From CAJQQK01 sp963696075 (GTDB lineage: Bacteria; Pseudomonadota; Alphaproteobacteria; Rhizobiales; Hyphomicrobiaceae): a stretch of 64,000 bases of DNA. Where the stretch lies: assembly GCA_963696075.1 (NCBI GenBank), contig CAVOJD010000036.1:1-64000 (forward strand), written 5' to 3'. Below, one piece after another: positions 1-8,249 of this stretch; the first letter of the stretch is position 1; every line of letters starts with the position of its first letter. The translations under genes were made by a program, and so were the position numbers. Under the pieces are notes generated by a model. That model saw only the letters and a program-made list of their open reading frames with translations, searched no databases and was not told the DNA's origin.

Positions 1-1270
1 CTACCCCCCCGAAACCGCAAAAATCGACTTCGGCACACCATCAATCTCCGTGGCCTCGCCCCGCGACAGCCCCAGATGATCCCACGTCTCAGCCAACGCC
101 ACGACCAATTTGGCGATCAGCGCTTCATCGTGCAGCGGCGTCGGCGTGATGCTGCAGCCGCTCGGTGCCCTTCGGCACGGTCGGGTAGTTGATCGGCTGG
201 ATGTAGATGTCGTGCACCGAAAGCAGCCGGTCGCTCGCCGCCTTGCACTTTTCCGCATCCCCGATCATCACCGGCAGAATGTGCGTCGGCGTATCCATCA
301 CCGGCAGGCCTTCGGCTTCCAGGCGCTCGCGCGTCAGGCGCACCGCGCGCTGCTGGCCCTCACGCTCGGCCGTTGAGGCCTTGAGGTGGCGGATCGCAGC
401 CGTCGCCGCGGCCGCGACGGGCGGCGGCAGCGCGGTCGTGAAAATGAACCCCGGCGCGTAGGAGCGCACCGCGTCGATCATCGCCTTCGAGCCGGTGATA
501 TAGCCGCCGAGGTTGCCGAACGCCTTCGCCAGCGTCCCCTCGATCACGTCGATCTGATCGAGCAGGCCGTCGCGCTCCGCGATCCCGCCGCCGCGCGGCC
601 CGTACATGCCGACCGCGTGCACCTCGTCGAGATACGTCAGCGCGTTATATTTCCGCGCCAGCGCCGCAATCTCAGCCATCGGCGCAATGTCGCCGTCCAT
701 CGAATAGACGCTCTCGAACGCGATCAGCTTCGGCCGCTCCAGCGGCAGCGCGCTCAGAAGCTCTTCGAGATGCGCGAGATCGTTGTGCCGGAAAATCTGC
801 TTCGTCGCCCGTGACGACTTCACGCCGTCGATCATCGAGGCGTGGTTCAACTGGTCCGACAGCACCACGCAATCCGGCAGCAACCGCGCAATTGTCGAAA
901 TGCCGGCGAGGTTCGACACGTAGCCTGACGTGAACACCAGCGCGGCTTCCTTGCCATGCAGGTCGGCAAGCTCGTTTTCGAGTTCGACCAGCGGCCGGTT
1001 GGTCCCTGAAATGTTGCGCGTACCGCCTGCGCCGACGCCGGTCCGGTGCGCCGTCTCACACATCGCCGCCACCACATCCGGGTGCTGGCCCATGCCGAGA
1101 TAATCGTTCGAGCACCAGATCGTGATATCGCGCGTCGTGCCGTCATCCTCGCGCAGCGTCGCGATCGGGAATTCCCCGGCCTTGCGTTCGAGATCGGCGA
1201 ACACCCGGTAGCGCCGCTCCGCGTGGAGCGCATCGAGCGCTTCGGAGAAAATGTCGTCGTATCGGTTCAC
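1..1270 (-). CDS. hemA: 5-aminolevulinate synthase (ALAS), C-terminus frameshifted
   Basis: This PLP enzyme condenses glycine with succinyl-CoA to give 5-aminolevulinate, the first step of heme synthesis by the Shemin route used in alphaproteobacteria. The reading frame starts at 1270 and shows the ALAS core: the glycine-rich GVGAGGTRNISG near residue 80, DEVH at 215-218 and the PLP lysine in EGTLAKAFG at 249. As written, the frame closes at 125 after 381 residues, ending in an unrelated tail directly after PKGTERL. Removing the t at 153 restores the family sequence RLRITPTPLHDEAL and the frame then runs to a TAG at 1-3, giving about 422 residues, a normal ALAS length. I therefore annotate the whole span as one gene with a one-base insertion, either a sequencing error or a genuine truncation. 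The identification is very secure; the C-terminus is not. Confidence 0.93.
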
Positions 1271-1585
1271 GGTGCCGAACTCCCCAATAATTCTTCTGCC
1301 CGCATTGGCCGGGGACGATGATCCACGTCACCGCGTTAACCATGCTGCTCAGGGTCTACCGCCCATCATATGCAGTAAACCGCATTTGACCGGCGCTTCA
1401 TAGACCCATATCGACGCGGCCACCATAGCGGCATGATCTGGATCAAGCACGCAGGATAAATCATAACCTTAGGCGACATCGCGTCCCGAACCGGTTACAG
1501 CCGTGCCCTGGCAACGTTTGACCTGGCGGCTTGGACCGCCACCCCCCAGTTGCCCGCAAATCGCGACGAGAATAGAGCACGCCTG
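1271..1585. other. intergenic region between divergent hemA and MFS gene
   Basis: About 315 bases separate the divergent starts of hemA and the MFS transporter. They hold the FNR/FixK-like box at 1433-1446. A possible sigma-70 pair on the plus strand is TTGACC at about 1386 with TATCGA 17 bases downstream. No gene is evident. Confidence 0.5.
1433..1446. promoter_or_regulatory. FNR/FixK-like binding site upstream of hemA
   Basis: The site reads ATGATCTGGATCAA, which on the hemA strand is TTGATCCAGATCAT. It matches the FNR/FixK dyad TTGATnnnnATCAA at nine of ten fixed positions. It lies about 165 bases upstream of the hemA start codon in the divergent intergenic region. In Rhodobacter and Rhodopseudomonas, hemA is controlled by FNR-type regulators under low oxygen, so the placement makes sense. 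The regulator itself is not encoded in this window. The match is seen; the function is inferred. Confidence 0.6.
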
Positions 1586-2854
1586 ATGGCCACCACCTAT
1601 CGCGCCGGAGAAACACCGCCAACGCTCGGGCCGAGCCAGACCCGCACGCTCGCCGGCGTGGCGACGGCGCACTGGTTGAGCCACGTTCACATCCTCGTCC
1701 TGCCGCCGCTCTTCCCCGTTCTGAAGGCCGAACTCGGCGTCTCCTACATCGAACTCGGCCTCGCCATCACGCTCTTCGGCCTCGTCTCCGGCCTGACGCA
1801 GGCCCCGATGGGCGTCCTCGTCGACCGCTTCGGCGCCAAGCGCATCCTGCTGGGCGGCCTGTGCCTCGGCGGCGCGGCGTTCATGATGCTGGGCCTGTTC
1901 CCCAGCTATCCGATGCTGCTCGCAGCCGCCCTCATCGCCGGCCTCGCCAATTCCGTCTACCACCCCGCCGACTATGCCATCCTCACCGCCGGCGTCTCGG
2001 ATGCGCGCATGGGTCGCGCCTTCTCGATCCACACCTTCGCAGGCTTCCTCGGCGGCGCCATGGCCCCCGTCATGATGGCCACCATCGCCGCCCAATGGGG
2101 TCTCGGCGCGGCCCTCATGACCGCCGGCGCCCTCGGCCCCCTCGTCGCCCTCGCCCTCATTATCCTGGCCATCCCCGACAGCAAGACCGCCGCCGAGGCC
2201 GCCAAGGACAGCGGCGGCAAACCGCCCGTCACCTTCCGCGACGTCGCTTCGCCCGCGATTTTGATGCTGACGCTGTTCTTCGTCCTGCTCGGCCTCTCGA
2301 CCGGCGGCATCAACGGCTTCGGCGTCCCCGCGCTGATCTCCGGCTACGAGGTCAACTATCAGACCGCCTCGTGGGCGCTCACCTTCTTCCTCGGCTTCGC
2401 CTCGATGGGCGTCCTCGCCGGCGGTGTGCTTGCCGACAAGACCAACCGCCACGGCCACGTCGCAGCCGCCTGCTTCGCCCTGAACGCCGTCATCGTCTTC
2501 GCGATCGCCATGACCACGCCCCCCGTCCTTCTCCTGATTGCGATGCTGGCCGTCGCGGGTTTCCTCTCAGGCCTCATCGCGCCGTCCCGCGACATGCTCG
2601 TGCGCAAGGCAGCCCCCGCCGGCGCCGCCGGCCGCGCCTTCGGCATCGTCTCCACGGGCTTCAACATCGGCTCCATCATCGGCCCCATGATCTATGGGCT
2701 GATCATGGACGCGAGTGCCCCCCGCTGGGTCTTCGCCGTCTCCGCCTTCTTCATGATCCTGACCGTCCTCCTGGCGCTCGATCACCGAACGCCGCGAGCA
2801 ACCCACACGCGAGGCGGCGCAATAAGCCCAATCGCGCCGCCATTCGCGTTCTGA
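1586..2854 (+). CDS. MFS transporter, fosmidomycin-resistance-like
   Basis: This is an inner-membrane permease of the major facilitator superfamily with about 12 hydrophobic segments over 422 residues. The first loop carries the MFS signature GVLVDRFGAKR, and the opening HWLSHVHILVLPPLFP resembles the FSR-like subfamily of drug and metabolite exporters. I place the start at the ATG at 1586; a TTG at 1550 is also in frame but adds a polar leader. It is divergent from hemA and followed 120 bases later by a hydroxyacid dehydrogenase on the same strand. Substrate cannot be read from the sequence. A possible job is export of an organic acid or antibiotic. Family assignment is confident, function is not. 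Confidence 0.85.
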   Translation: MATTYRAGETPPTLGPSQTRTLAGVATAHWLSHVHILVLPPLFPVLKAELGVSYIELGLAITLFGLVSGLTQAPMGVLVDRFGAKRILLGGLCLGGAAFMMLGLFPSYPMLLAAALIAGLANSVYHPADYAILTAGVSDARMGRAFSIHTFAGFLGGAMAPVMMATIAAQWGLGAALMTAGALGPLVALALIILAIPDSKTAAEAAKDSGGKPPVTFRDVASPAILMLTLFFVLLGLSTGGINGFGVPALISGYEVNYQTASWALTFFLGFASMGVLAGGVLADKTNRHGHVAAACFALNAVIVFAIAMTTPPVLLLIAMLAVAGFLSGLIAPSRDMLVRKAAPAGAAGRAFGIVSTGFNIGSIIGPMIYGLIMDASAPRWVFAVSAFFMILTVLLALDHRTPRATHTRGGAISPIAPPFAF

Positions 2855-2977
2855 TTTTCGATTGCCGAGGCTGTCCCCTGAGCGCTTGCTTCGCAGTAAA
2901 GGATGAGGGATCGCATTTCCCTTCCCGCGGGCCGCGCTCAGGCCCCGCACAAAACCTGAAAGACAAAGAGGCGCGCC

Positions 2978-3985
2978 ATGGCATCGGACCGACCAACCAA
3001 CAAGAAGAAAATCCTCTGCTCTGAATCGCTTGCCCCCGCCGCCCGCGCCCTCCTCGACGCCCGCGACGACATCGAGCAGGTCTACTTCCCCCACCTCCTG
3101 CCGAATGACGACTTCCTCGCGCTGGTGAAGAAGGAAGCCCCCGTCAACGCCTGGACCCTCGGCGCAACCCGCATCACGCCCGAAGTCATCGACTCCGCCA
3201 AGGACCTCAACGTCACGGCCCGCATCGGTGTTGGCTATGACGCCGTCGACGTCCCCGCCCACACCGAGCGCGGCATCCCCGTCATGATCGCCGGCACCGC
3301 CAACTCGCCCTCCGTCGCCGAGCACGCGATGTACATGATGCTCTGGCTCGCGCGCCGCTCGAACGAACTCGATCGCATGGTCCACAACGACACCTGGCTC
3401 GACCGCATGCAGGTCGTCCCCTACGACCTCCTCGGCAAGAAGGTCCTCATCATCGGCTTCGGCCGCATCGGCACGCGCACCGCGAAACGCTGCGATGCGA
3501 TGGAAATGCAGGTCATGATCCATGACCCCTACGTCGACCAGACCAAGATCGCCGAGGCCGGCTACGAGGCCGCCCCCGACCTTGACGCAGCCCTCGAGCA
3601 GGCAGACTTCGTCTCGATCCACTGCCCCAAGAACGAGCAAACTGTCGGCATGTTCAACAAGGCCCGCTTGTCGCGCATGAAACCGACCGCCTACCTCGTC
3701 AACACCGCCCGCGGCGGCATCATCGACGAAGCCGACCTCTACGACGCCCTCAAGAACAAGACGATCGCCGGCGCCGGCCTCGACGTCTTCCTCGAGGAAC
3801 CCGTCAACACCGACAACCCCCTCCTCACCCTCGACAACATCATCACGTCCCCGCACATGGCCGGCGTCACCCGCGAAGCCCTCGAACGCATGGGCATCAA
3901 CGCCGTGCGCAACATCCTGAGCGTCTTCGACGGCCACCCGATCGCGGAAAACATCGTCAACCAGGAAGTGCTCAAGAAGGGCTGA
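2978..3985 (+). CDS. D-2-hydroxyacid dehydrogenase (NAD-dependent)
   Basis: This is a 335-residue cytosolic oxidoreductase of the D-isomer 2-hydroxyacid dehydrogenase family, which interconverts 2-keto acids and D-2-hydroxyacids. The NAD-binding Rossmann motif GFGRIG lies at 160-165, and the catalytic Arg-Glu-His triad fits R245 (in NTARGGII), E273 (in DVFLEEP) and H293 (in SPHMAG). It resembles the phosphoglycerate dehydrogenase/glyoxylate reductase branch but lacks the long ACT-domain C-terminus of classical SerA. The start at 2978 is the first ATG. It follows the MFS gene on the same strand, so the two could form a small uptake or export and conversion unit. The exact substrate is unknown. 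Confidence 0.88.
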   Translation: MASDRPTNKKKILCSESLAPAARALLDARDDIEQVYFPHLLPNDDFLALVKKEAPVNAWTLGATRITPEVIDSAKDLNVTARIGVGYDAVDVPAHTERGIPVMIAGTANSPSVAEHAMYMMLWLARRSNELDRMVHNDTWLDRMQVVPYDLLGKKVLIIGFGRIGTRTAKRCDAMEMQVMIHDPYVDQTKIAEAGYEAAPDLDAALEQADFVSIHCPKNEQTVGMFNKARLSRMKPTAYLVNTARGGIIDEADLYDALKNKTIAGAGLDVFLEEPVNTDNPLLTLDNIITSPHMAGVTREALERMGINAVRNILSVFDGHPIAENIVNQEVLKKG

Positions 3986-4406
3986 TCGCGCACCCGCCCA
4001 AAACCTGAAAACCCCTTGGTCTGAAACACAAAAATCGCCCCCACGCCAAATCGCTGGCCGGGGGCGGCCCACCCTTGACTTGATCCTGTCATACTTCTTG
4101 TTTCACACTGTGGCTCGTCGCCGTGCATGAGGCACGCCGGCCGGAGCCTGAAACCTGGCGCGCCCTGCGCCGCCTCGCACATTGTGAGGCATGAGCCGAA
4201 CGAGTGGCCGGGCCGACGGATGTCATCGACATCCGCCCCGCCGCCGAAACCGCAATCAAACCGGCCCGTCCCCCAGTAACGAACAAAGTCAAACCGATCC
4301 TCTATTCGCGCAGCCAACCGGCAATGAGGTTGGCACCGCATCCAATTCCCGGCCTTGTTCGTTCACTTATCAATTCACCCAAAAGACGACACGAAAGGTA
4401 GTCGAC
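3986..4406. other. intergenic region upstream of egtB
   Basis: This 420-base stretch has no convincing gene. There is a weak G/C-rich hairpin (CCCCC to GGGGG) at about 4039-4068 without a T-run. The rest probably contains the egtB promoter and 5' untranslated region. Open frames here lack ribosome-binding sites and resemble no family. Confidence 0.4.
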
Positions 4407-5717
4407 ATGAGCGCAAGCCTCCAACGAGCCGCATCTGTCGCCAGGACGTCTCCCACCCACTTCGAAAACGTCCGCCGGGCGAGCCTCAAACTGGGCGAAC
4501 CCCTGTCCGATGCCGACGCCACCGTGCAGTCGATGCCCGACGCCAGCCCGGCGAAATGGCACCTCGCCCATACCACCTGGTTTTTCGAGCGCATGATCCT
4601 GGCCCCGAACCTCCCCGGCTACCGCGACTTCGATGAGAGCTTCAACTTCCTCTTCAATTCCTATTACGAGACCATCGGCGAACGTCAGCCCCGCCCGAGC
4701 CGCGGCATGATCACCCGCCCGACCCTCGACCGGGTCATCGCCTACCGCCATCACGTCGACGCGGCGATGGCCGATCTTCTCGGCCGCGACCCTGCCCAAG
4801 AGATCCTCGACCTCGTGGAACTTGGCTGCCACCACGAACAGCAGCACCAGGAACTCCTCCTCACCGACATTCTCCACCTCTTCGCCCAGAACCCGCTGAA
4901 GCCCGCCTACCGCGATCCCGAGCCGCTCGCCGTCGATAAGGACCACGATGATCCCCTCACCTGGATCGCCTACGACGGCGGCATCGTCGAAATCGGCCAT
5001 GACGCGAAAGCCGCCGACGCCGGCTTCGCCTTCGACTGCGAAGGCCCCCGCCACCGCGCCTTGCTCGAGCCCTACGCGCTTGCCGACCGCCTCGTCACCA
5101 ACGCCGAGTGGATCGACTTCATCGAGGACGGCGGCTACCGCGAAACCCTGCTCTGGCTTTCCGAAGGCTGGTCATGGGTTCTCGGCGAACAAATCGAGAT
5201 GCCGCTCTATTGGGAAAAGCGCGACGGCGCCTATTGGGCAATGACCCTGCGCGGCCTCCAGCCCGTCGACCCGGCCGCCCCCGTCACACACGTCAGCTAT
5301 TTCGAAGCCGACGCCTTCGCCACCTGGGCCGGCCACCGCCTGCCCCGCGAGGCAGAATGGGAAAACGCCGCAGCCAGCCTCTCCCCCGACACCGGCAACA
5401 TGGCATCCTCCGGCCGCCTCCGCCCCCGCCCCGCGCCCGCCCGCGACAGCGAAAGCGCAACCGCCACCCCGGCGCTCCGCCAGGCCTACGGCGACGTCTG
5501 GGAATGGACCGCGAGCCCTTACGTCGCCTACCCCGGCTTCAAGGCCGCCGAAGGCGCTGTCGGCGAATACAACGGCAAGTTCATGTGCAACCAGTTCATC
5601 CTGCGCGGCGGCTCCTGCGTCACCCCGCCTGGCCACATCCGTGCGACCTACCGCAACTTCTTTCCCGCTCCCGCGCGCTGGCAGTTTTCCGGCCTGCGCC
5701 TCGCCAAAGACCTTTGA
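4407..5717 (+). CDS. egtB: Ergothioneine biosynthesis protein EgtB (sulfoxide synthase)
   Basis: EgtB is a mononuclear iron enzyme that forms the C-S bond between hercynine and a thiol donor in ergothioneine synthesis. The 436-residue protein has an N-terminal DinB-like domain with the three-histidine iron site, here H55 in HLAH and H143/H147 in HHEQQHQE. A formylglycine-generating-enzyme-like C-terminal domain follows (RLPREAEWE, DVWEWT, RGGSCVTP). The start at 4407 is preceded by AAAGG at a good distance; the open frame extends further upstream but without homology. The next gene is egtD, with a 20-base gap, so the two are almost certainly co-transcribed. No egtA, egtC or egtE lies nearby, which would fit the cysteine-using proteobacterial variant; that last point is inference. 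Confidence 0.93.
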   Translation: MSASLQRAASVARTSPTHFENVRRASLKLGEPLSDADATVQSMPDASPAKWHLAHTTWFFERMILAPNLPGYRDFDESFNFLFNSYYETIGERQPRPSRGMITRPTLDRVIAYRHHVDAAMADLLGRDPAQEILDLVELGCHHEQQHQELLLTDILHLFAQNPLKPAYRDPEPLAVDKDHDDPLTWIAYDGGIVEIGHDAKAADAGFAFDCEGPRHRALLEPYALADRLVTNAEWIDFIEDGGYRETLLWLSEGWSWVLGEQIEMPLYWEKRDGAYWAMTLRGLQPVDPAAPVTHVSYFEADAFATWAGHRLPREAEWENAAASLSPDTGNMASSGRLRPRPAPARDSESATATPALRQAYGDVWEWTASPYVAYPGFKAAEGAVGEYNGKFMCNQFILRGGSCVTPPGHIRATYRNFFPAPARWQFSGLRLAKDL

Positions 5718-5737
5718 TGCCAGGGAGGCCGTGCACC

Positions 5738-6727
5738 ATGTCTGCGATCGAAACCCTTGAAGCCCGCAACGCCCGCGCCATGGAAGCCCAGCGCGACGCC
5801 TTCCTCGACGAGGTCCTCACGGGCCTCGCGCGTCGCCAAAAAACCATTTCCAGCCGTTGGCTCTACGATGACCGCGGCTCGGAACTGTTCGAGCAGATCA
5901 CGGACCTGCCCGAGTACTATCCGACGCGGACCGAAACCGCGATCCTGACCGATCAGATCGGCGAGATCGCCACGTTCTGCGGTCCCGATGCCGTCATCAT
6001 CGAGTATGGCGCCGGCGCCAGTGTGAAATCAGAAATCCTCCTCGCCGGTCTCGACCACCCGCGCCTGTTCGTGCCCGTCGACATCGCCGGCGATTTTCTC
6101 GCGCTCTCCGCCGAACGTCTCCGCGCCCGCTTCCCGAACCTCGACGTCCACCCCGTCACCGCCGACTTCACCGCCGACTTCGATCTCCCCCCGAGCCTCC
6201 CTCACGACACCCGCCGCATCGGCTTCTTCCCCGGCTCCACGATCGGCAACCTCGCCCCCGCCGAGGCGATCCGCTTTCTCGCCCGCGTCCGCCGCCATGT
6301 CGCCGACACGACCACCACCGCGAAAGGCCGCGCCATCATCGGCATCGACCTCGTCAAGCCGCTCGACGTCCTGATTCCGGCCTATGACGACGCCCAGGGC
6401 GTCACGGCAGCCTTCAACCTCAATCTTCTGGAACGCATCAATCGCGAATTGGGCGGCAATTTCGATCTGTCGCAGTTCGCCCACGAGGCCCGCTGGAACC
6501 CGGACCAGTCGGCAATCGAAATGCATATCCGCGCCACCGCCCCCCAAAATGTCAGCGTCTCCGGCCAACGCTTCACGTTCGCCAAGGACGAGACCATCCA
6601 CACCGAAAGCTCGCGGAAATACTCACTTCCCATGTTCCGCGACATCGCAAGCGAGGCTGGCTGGCAGCTCACCGACGTGTGGACCGACCCAGCGGAACGC
6701 TTCGCCGTCACAGGACTGAGCCTCTAG
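5738..6727 (+). CDS. egtD: L-histidine N-alpha-methyltransferase EgtD
   Basis: EgtD trimethylates histidine to hercynine with S-adenosylmethionine, the first step of ergothioneine synthesis. The 329-residue protein carries the family signatures: SRWLYDDRGSELFEQIT near the N-terminus, the SAM site EYGAGASVKSEILL, FFPGSTIGN and GIDLVKP. The start at 5738 follows the ribosome-binding site AGGGAGG. An in-frame ATG at 5717 overlaps the egtB stop but lies upstream of that site. Immediate linkage to egtB makes a minimal ergothioneine operon. The family call is very secure. Confidence 0.95.
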   Translation: MSAIETLEARNARAMEAQRDAFLDEVLTGLARRQKTISSRWLYDDRGSELFEQITDLPEYYPTRTETAILTDQIGEIATFCGPDAVIIEYGAGASVKSEILLAGLDHPRLFVPVDIAGDFLALSAERLRARFPNLDVHPVTADFTADFDLPPSLPHDTRRIGFFPGSTIGNLAPAEAIRFLARVRRHVADTTTTAKGRAIIGIDLVKPLDVLIPAYDDAQGVTAAFNLNLLERINRELGGNFDLSQFAHEARWNPDQSAIEMHIRATAPQNVSVSGQRFTFAKDETIHTESSRKYSLPMFRDIASEAGWQLTDVWTDPAERFAVTGLSL

Positions 6728-6954
6728 GGACCCTCCAGAGTTTGCGGTAAATTCTGGCAACGCGGCAATGGTCTCAAAAACTGTCGCAGCCGCAAACGCC
6801 GCAAAAATCATTAAACCGCGTCTAAAATGAAGACTAATTTCAAATCGATCTATTGCGCTAATCAGGCTGTAAAAGTTTTCTGCCACGCTTCCCTCGTCTA
6901 AACAAGTGATTTGGCGCGCCGCTGGACAACAATCCGCGGTCAGGGGAGTCGGGC

Positions 6955-7314
6955 ATGAGCGAAGTTGGTGTTGTATCGGATCGCTTCTGGAGCGAATTGA
7001 AGTCGGAAGTTGCAGGCGCGCTTTCAGAAGAACAGCGCGGAGAAATCCAGCGCGCCCTTGAGAGCTCGTCCTCAGCCGAGGCCGGCAACAACGAACTGAG
7101 CGACCTGCGTCTCTCGTTCAAGTGGTTCTTCGTGCGCCTCATCTGGGGCCCGGAAAAACGCCACATCGACCGGATCAAGCAGGAACAGGAACTCCACCCG
7201 CCGATGGCGCGCAAGAACCTGCCGATGCTGGCCTCGCTGTTCGCCGGCTACATGGGCCTCTGGTACGTGGCACTTATCGTCACAACAGCGCTCTTCTACT
7301 ACTTCTTCGCCTGA
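6955..7314 (+). CDS. Small hypothetical membrane protein
   Basis: This 119-residue protein has a charged, soluble N-terminal half rich in Glu/Ser (a possible helix around residues 10-50) and one strong C-terminal membrane segment of about 25 residues (ASLFAGYMGLWYVALIV and onward). The start has a good ribosome-binding site, CAGGGGAG, eight bases upstream. I do not recognise the family. It stands alone after the ergothioneine pair, 227 bases downstream of egtD, and is followed by a strong hairpin at 7334-7367. It is probably a real gene judging by the RBS, codon pattern and membrane anchor; function is unknown. Confidence 0.7.
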   Translation: MSEVGVVSDRFWSELKSEVAGALSEEQRGEIQRALESSSSAEAGNNELSDLRLSFKWFFVRLIWGPEKRHIDRIKQEQELHPPMARKNLPMLASLFAGYMGLWYVALIVTTALFYYFFA

Positions 7315-7333
7315 TCACGCCAACCTGGCCTCT

Positions 7334-7367
7334 AACGCACGCAACGCCTGAACGCGTTGTGTGCGTT
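7334..7367 (+). terminator. hairpin, possible terminator
   Basis: A 14-bp stem with one mismatch (AACGCACGCAACGC against GCGTTGTGTGCGTT) and a 6-base loop lies 20 bases after the preceding stop codon. No T-run follows, so it may act in mRNA stability or factor-dependent termination. Confidence 0.4.
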
Positions 7368-7501
7368 GCCGTGCCTGCCGCCGAACGACGGCACCGCACC
7401 AAATCGCTGTTGTCGTTCGGCGCACAAAAGCCCGGCCAACCATCTGTTTTCGGCACGCCCCCGCGTACGCCAGCAGCCAAGTTCATGCGGCGGCGACACC
7501 C

Positions 7502-7577
7502 TTAGAGCGTTTCAGGAGTAGATGGAACCAATCTGCCGCGGCAGAATTGGTTCCATCTACTCCTGAACCGCTCTAAA
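7502..7577. repeat. near-perfect 76-bp palindrome
   Basis: Arms of 37 and 39 bases (7502-7538 and 7539-7577) meet at CTGCCGCGGCAG with no loop. They differ by one mismatch and one single-base indel. Each arm begins TTAGAGCG and contains TCAGGAGTAGATGGAACC. The right arm ends exactly where readable transposase homology begins, so the palindrome marks the broken edge of the insertion-sequence remnant. A degenerate single arm of the same repeat lies at 19626-19656. Confidence 0.85.
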
Positions 7578-7578
7578 T

Positions 7579-8031
7579 AGATTTCTCAAAGACAAGCGGT
7601 TCTACGAGGATTTCCAGTATCAGGCTCAGAGCTGGGAGGACGAGCGCCGGGTGATTGCCAAGGTCGAATGGCATCCGGGCGAGTTCTTCCCCCGTGTCGG
7701 CTTCATCGTCACCAACCTGCCGATGGAGCCGGATTGGGTGGTGCGGTTCTACAATCAGCGCGACACCGCGGAGCAGCACACCAAGGAAGGCAAATACGCC
7801 TTCCGCTGGACGCGGTTATCCTGCAAGCGGTTCCGTGACAACGAGGTCCGGCTGCAACTGCATGCGCTTGCCTACAATCTGGCCAATGTCCCGCGCTGCA
7901 TCGAATTACCCCAGGCGATGGTCGATTGGTCGCTGACCAGCTTGCAGCTCAAGCTGATCAAGAGGGGCGCCCGCGTCGTCCGCCACGCCCGCGCCATCAC
8001 TTTTCAGTAGGCCGAGGTCGCGGTGACCGGC
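7579..8031 (+). pseudogene. IS1380-type transposase, C-terminal remnant
   Basis: The reading frame from 7579 gives the C-terminal part of an IS1380-family DDE transposase: RRVIAKVEWHPGEFFPRVGF, FYNQRDTAEQHTKEGK with the catalytic-region Glu, WTRLSCKRF, LQLHALAYNLAN and DWSLTSLQLKLIKRGARVV. The N-terminal two thirds are missing, cut off by the palindrome at 7502-7577. A TAG at 8008 also interrupts the frame just before AEVAV, which is normally part of the protein, so the gene is dead at both ends. It lies directly upstream of an amidohydrolase with atypical codon use and probably marks its route of arrival. Confidence 0.8.
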
Positions 8032-8249
8032 CCAAGCAGAACGAAAGCGGCACGACAGGTTTGTCCGCCGTGCTGAAGAACGGGGCCGCCGCTTTGACGA
8101 TTGCAGCAGGGCTTCGGAGCACGAAACACTTGATCAGGCGCCAGAAACAGGCGCATTTGGCGTCACGTGGCAGGCCACTTGGGAAATATCGGCTCAGAGC
8201 AATGACCTCTGCAGGACATACCCTCTGCAACGCCAATCGGAGCAATCAA

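Noticed and set aside
2567..4072. 501-codon open frame antisense to the hydroxyacid dehydrogenase
   Set aside because: It spans two real genes on the other strand and an intergenic region; composition is the typical Asp/Gly/Val-rich shadow of GC-rich genes.
4075..4090. A second FNR-like box upstream of egtB (TTGATCCTGTCAT)
   Set aside because: Only one half-site matches; the second half departs from ATCAA.
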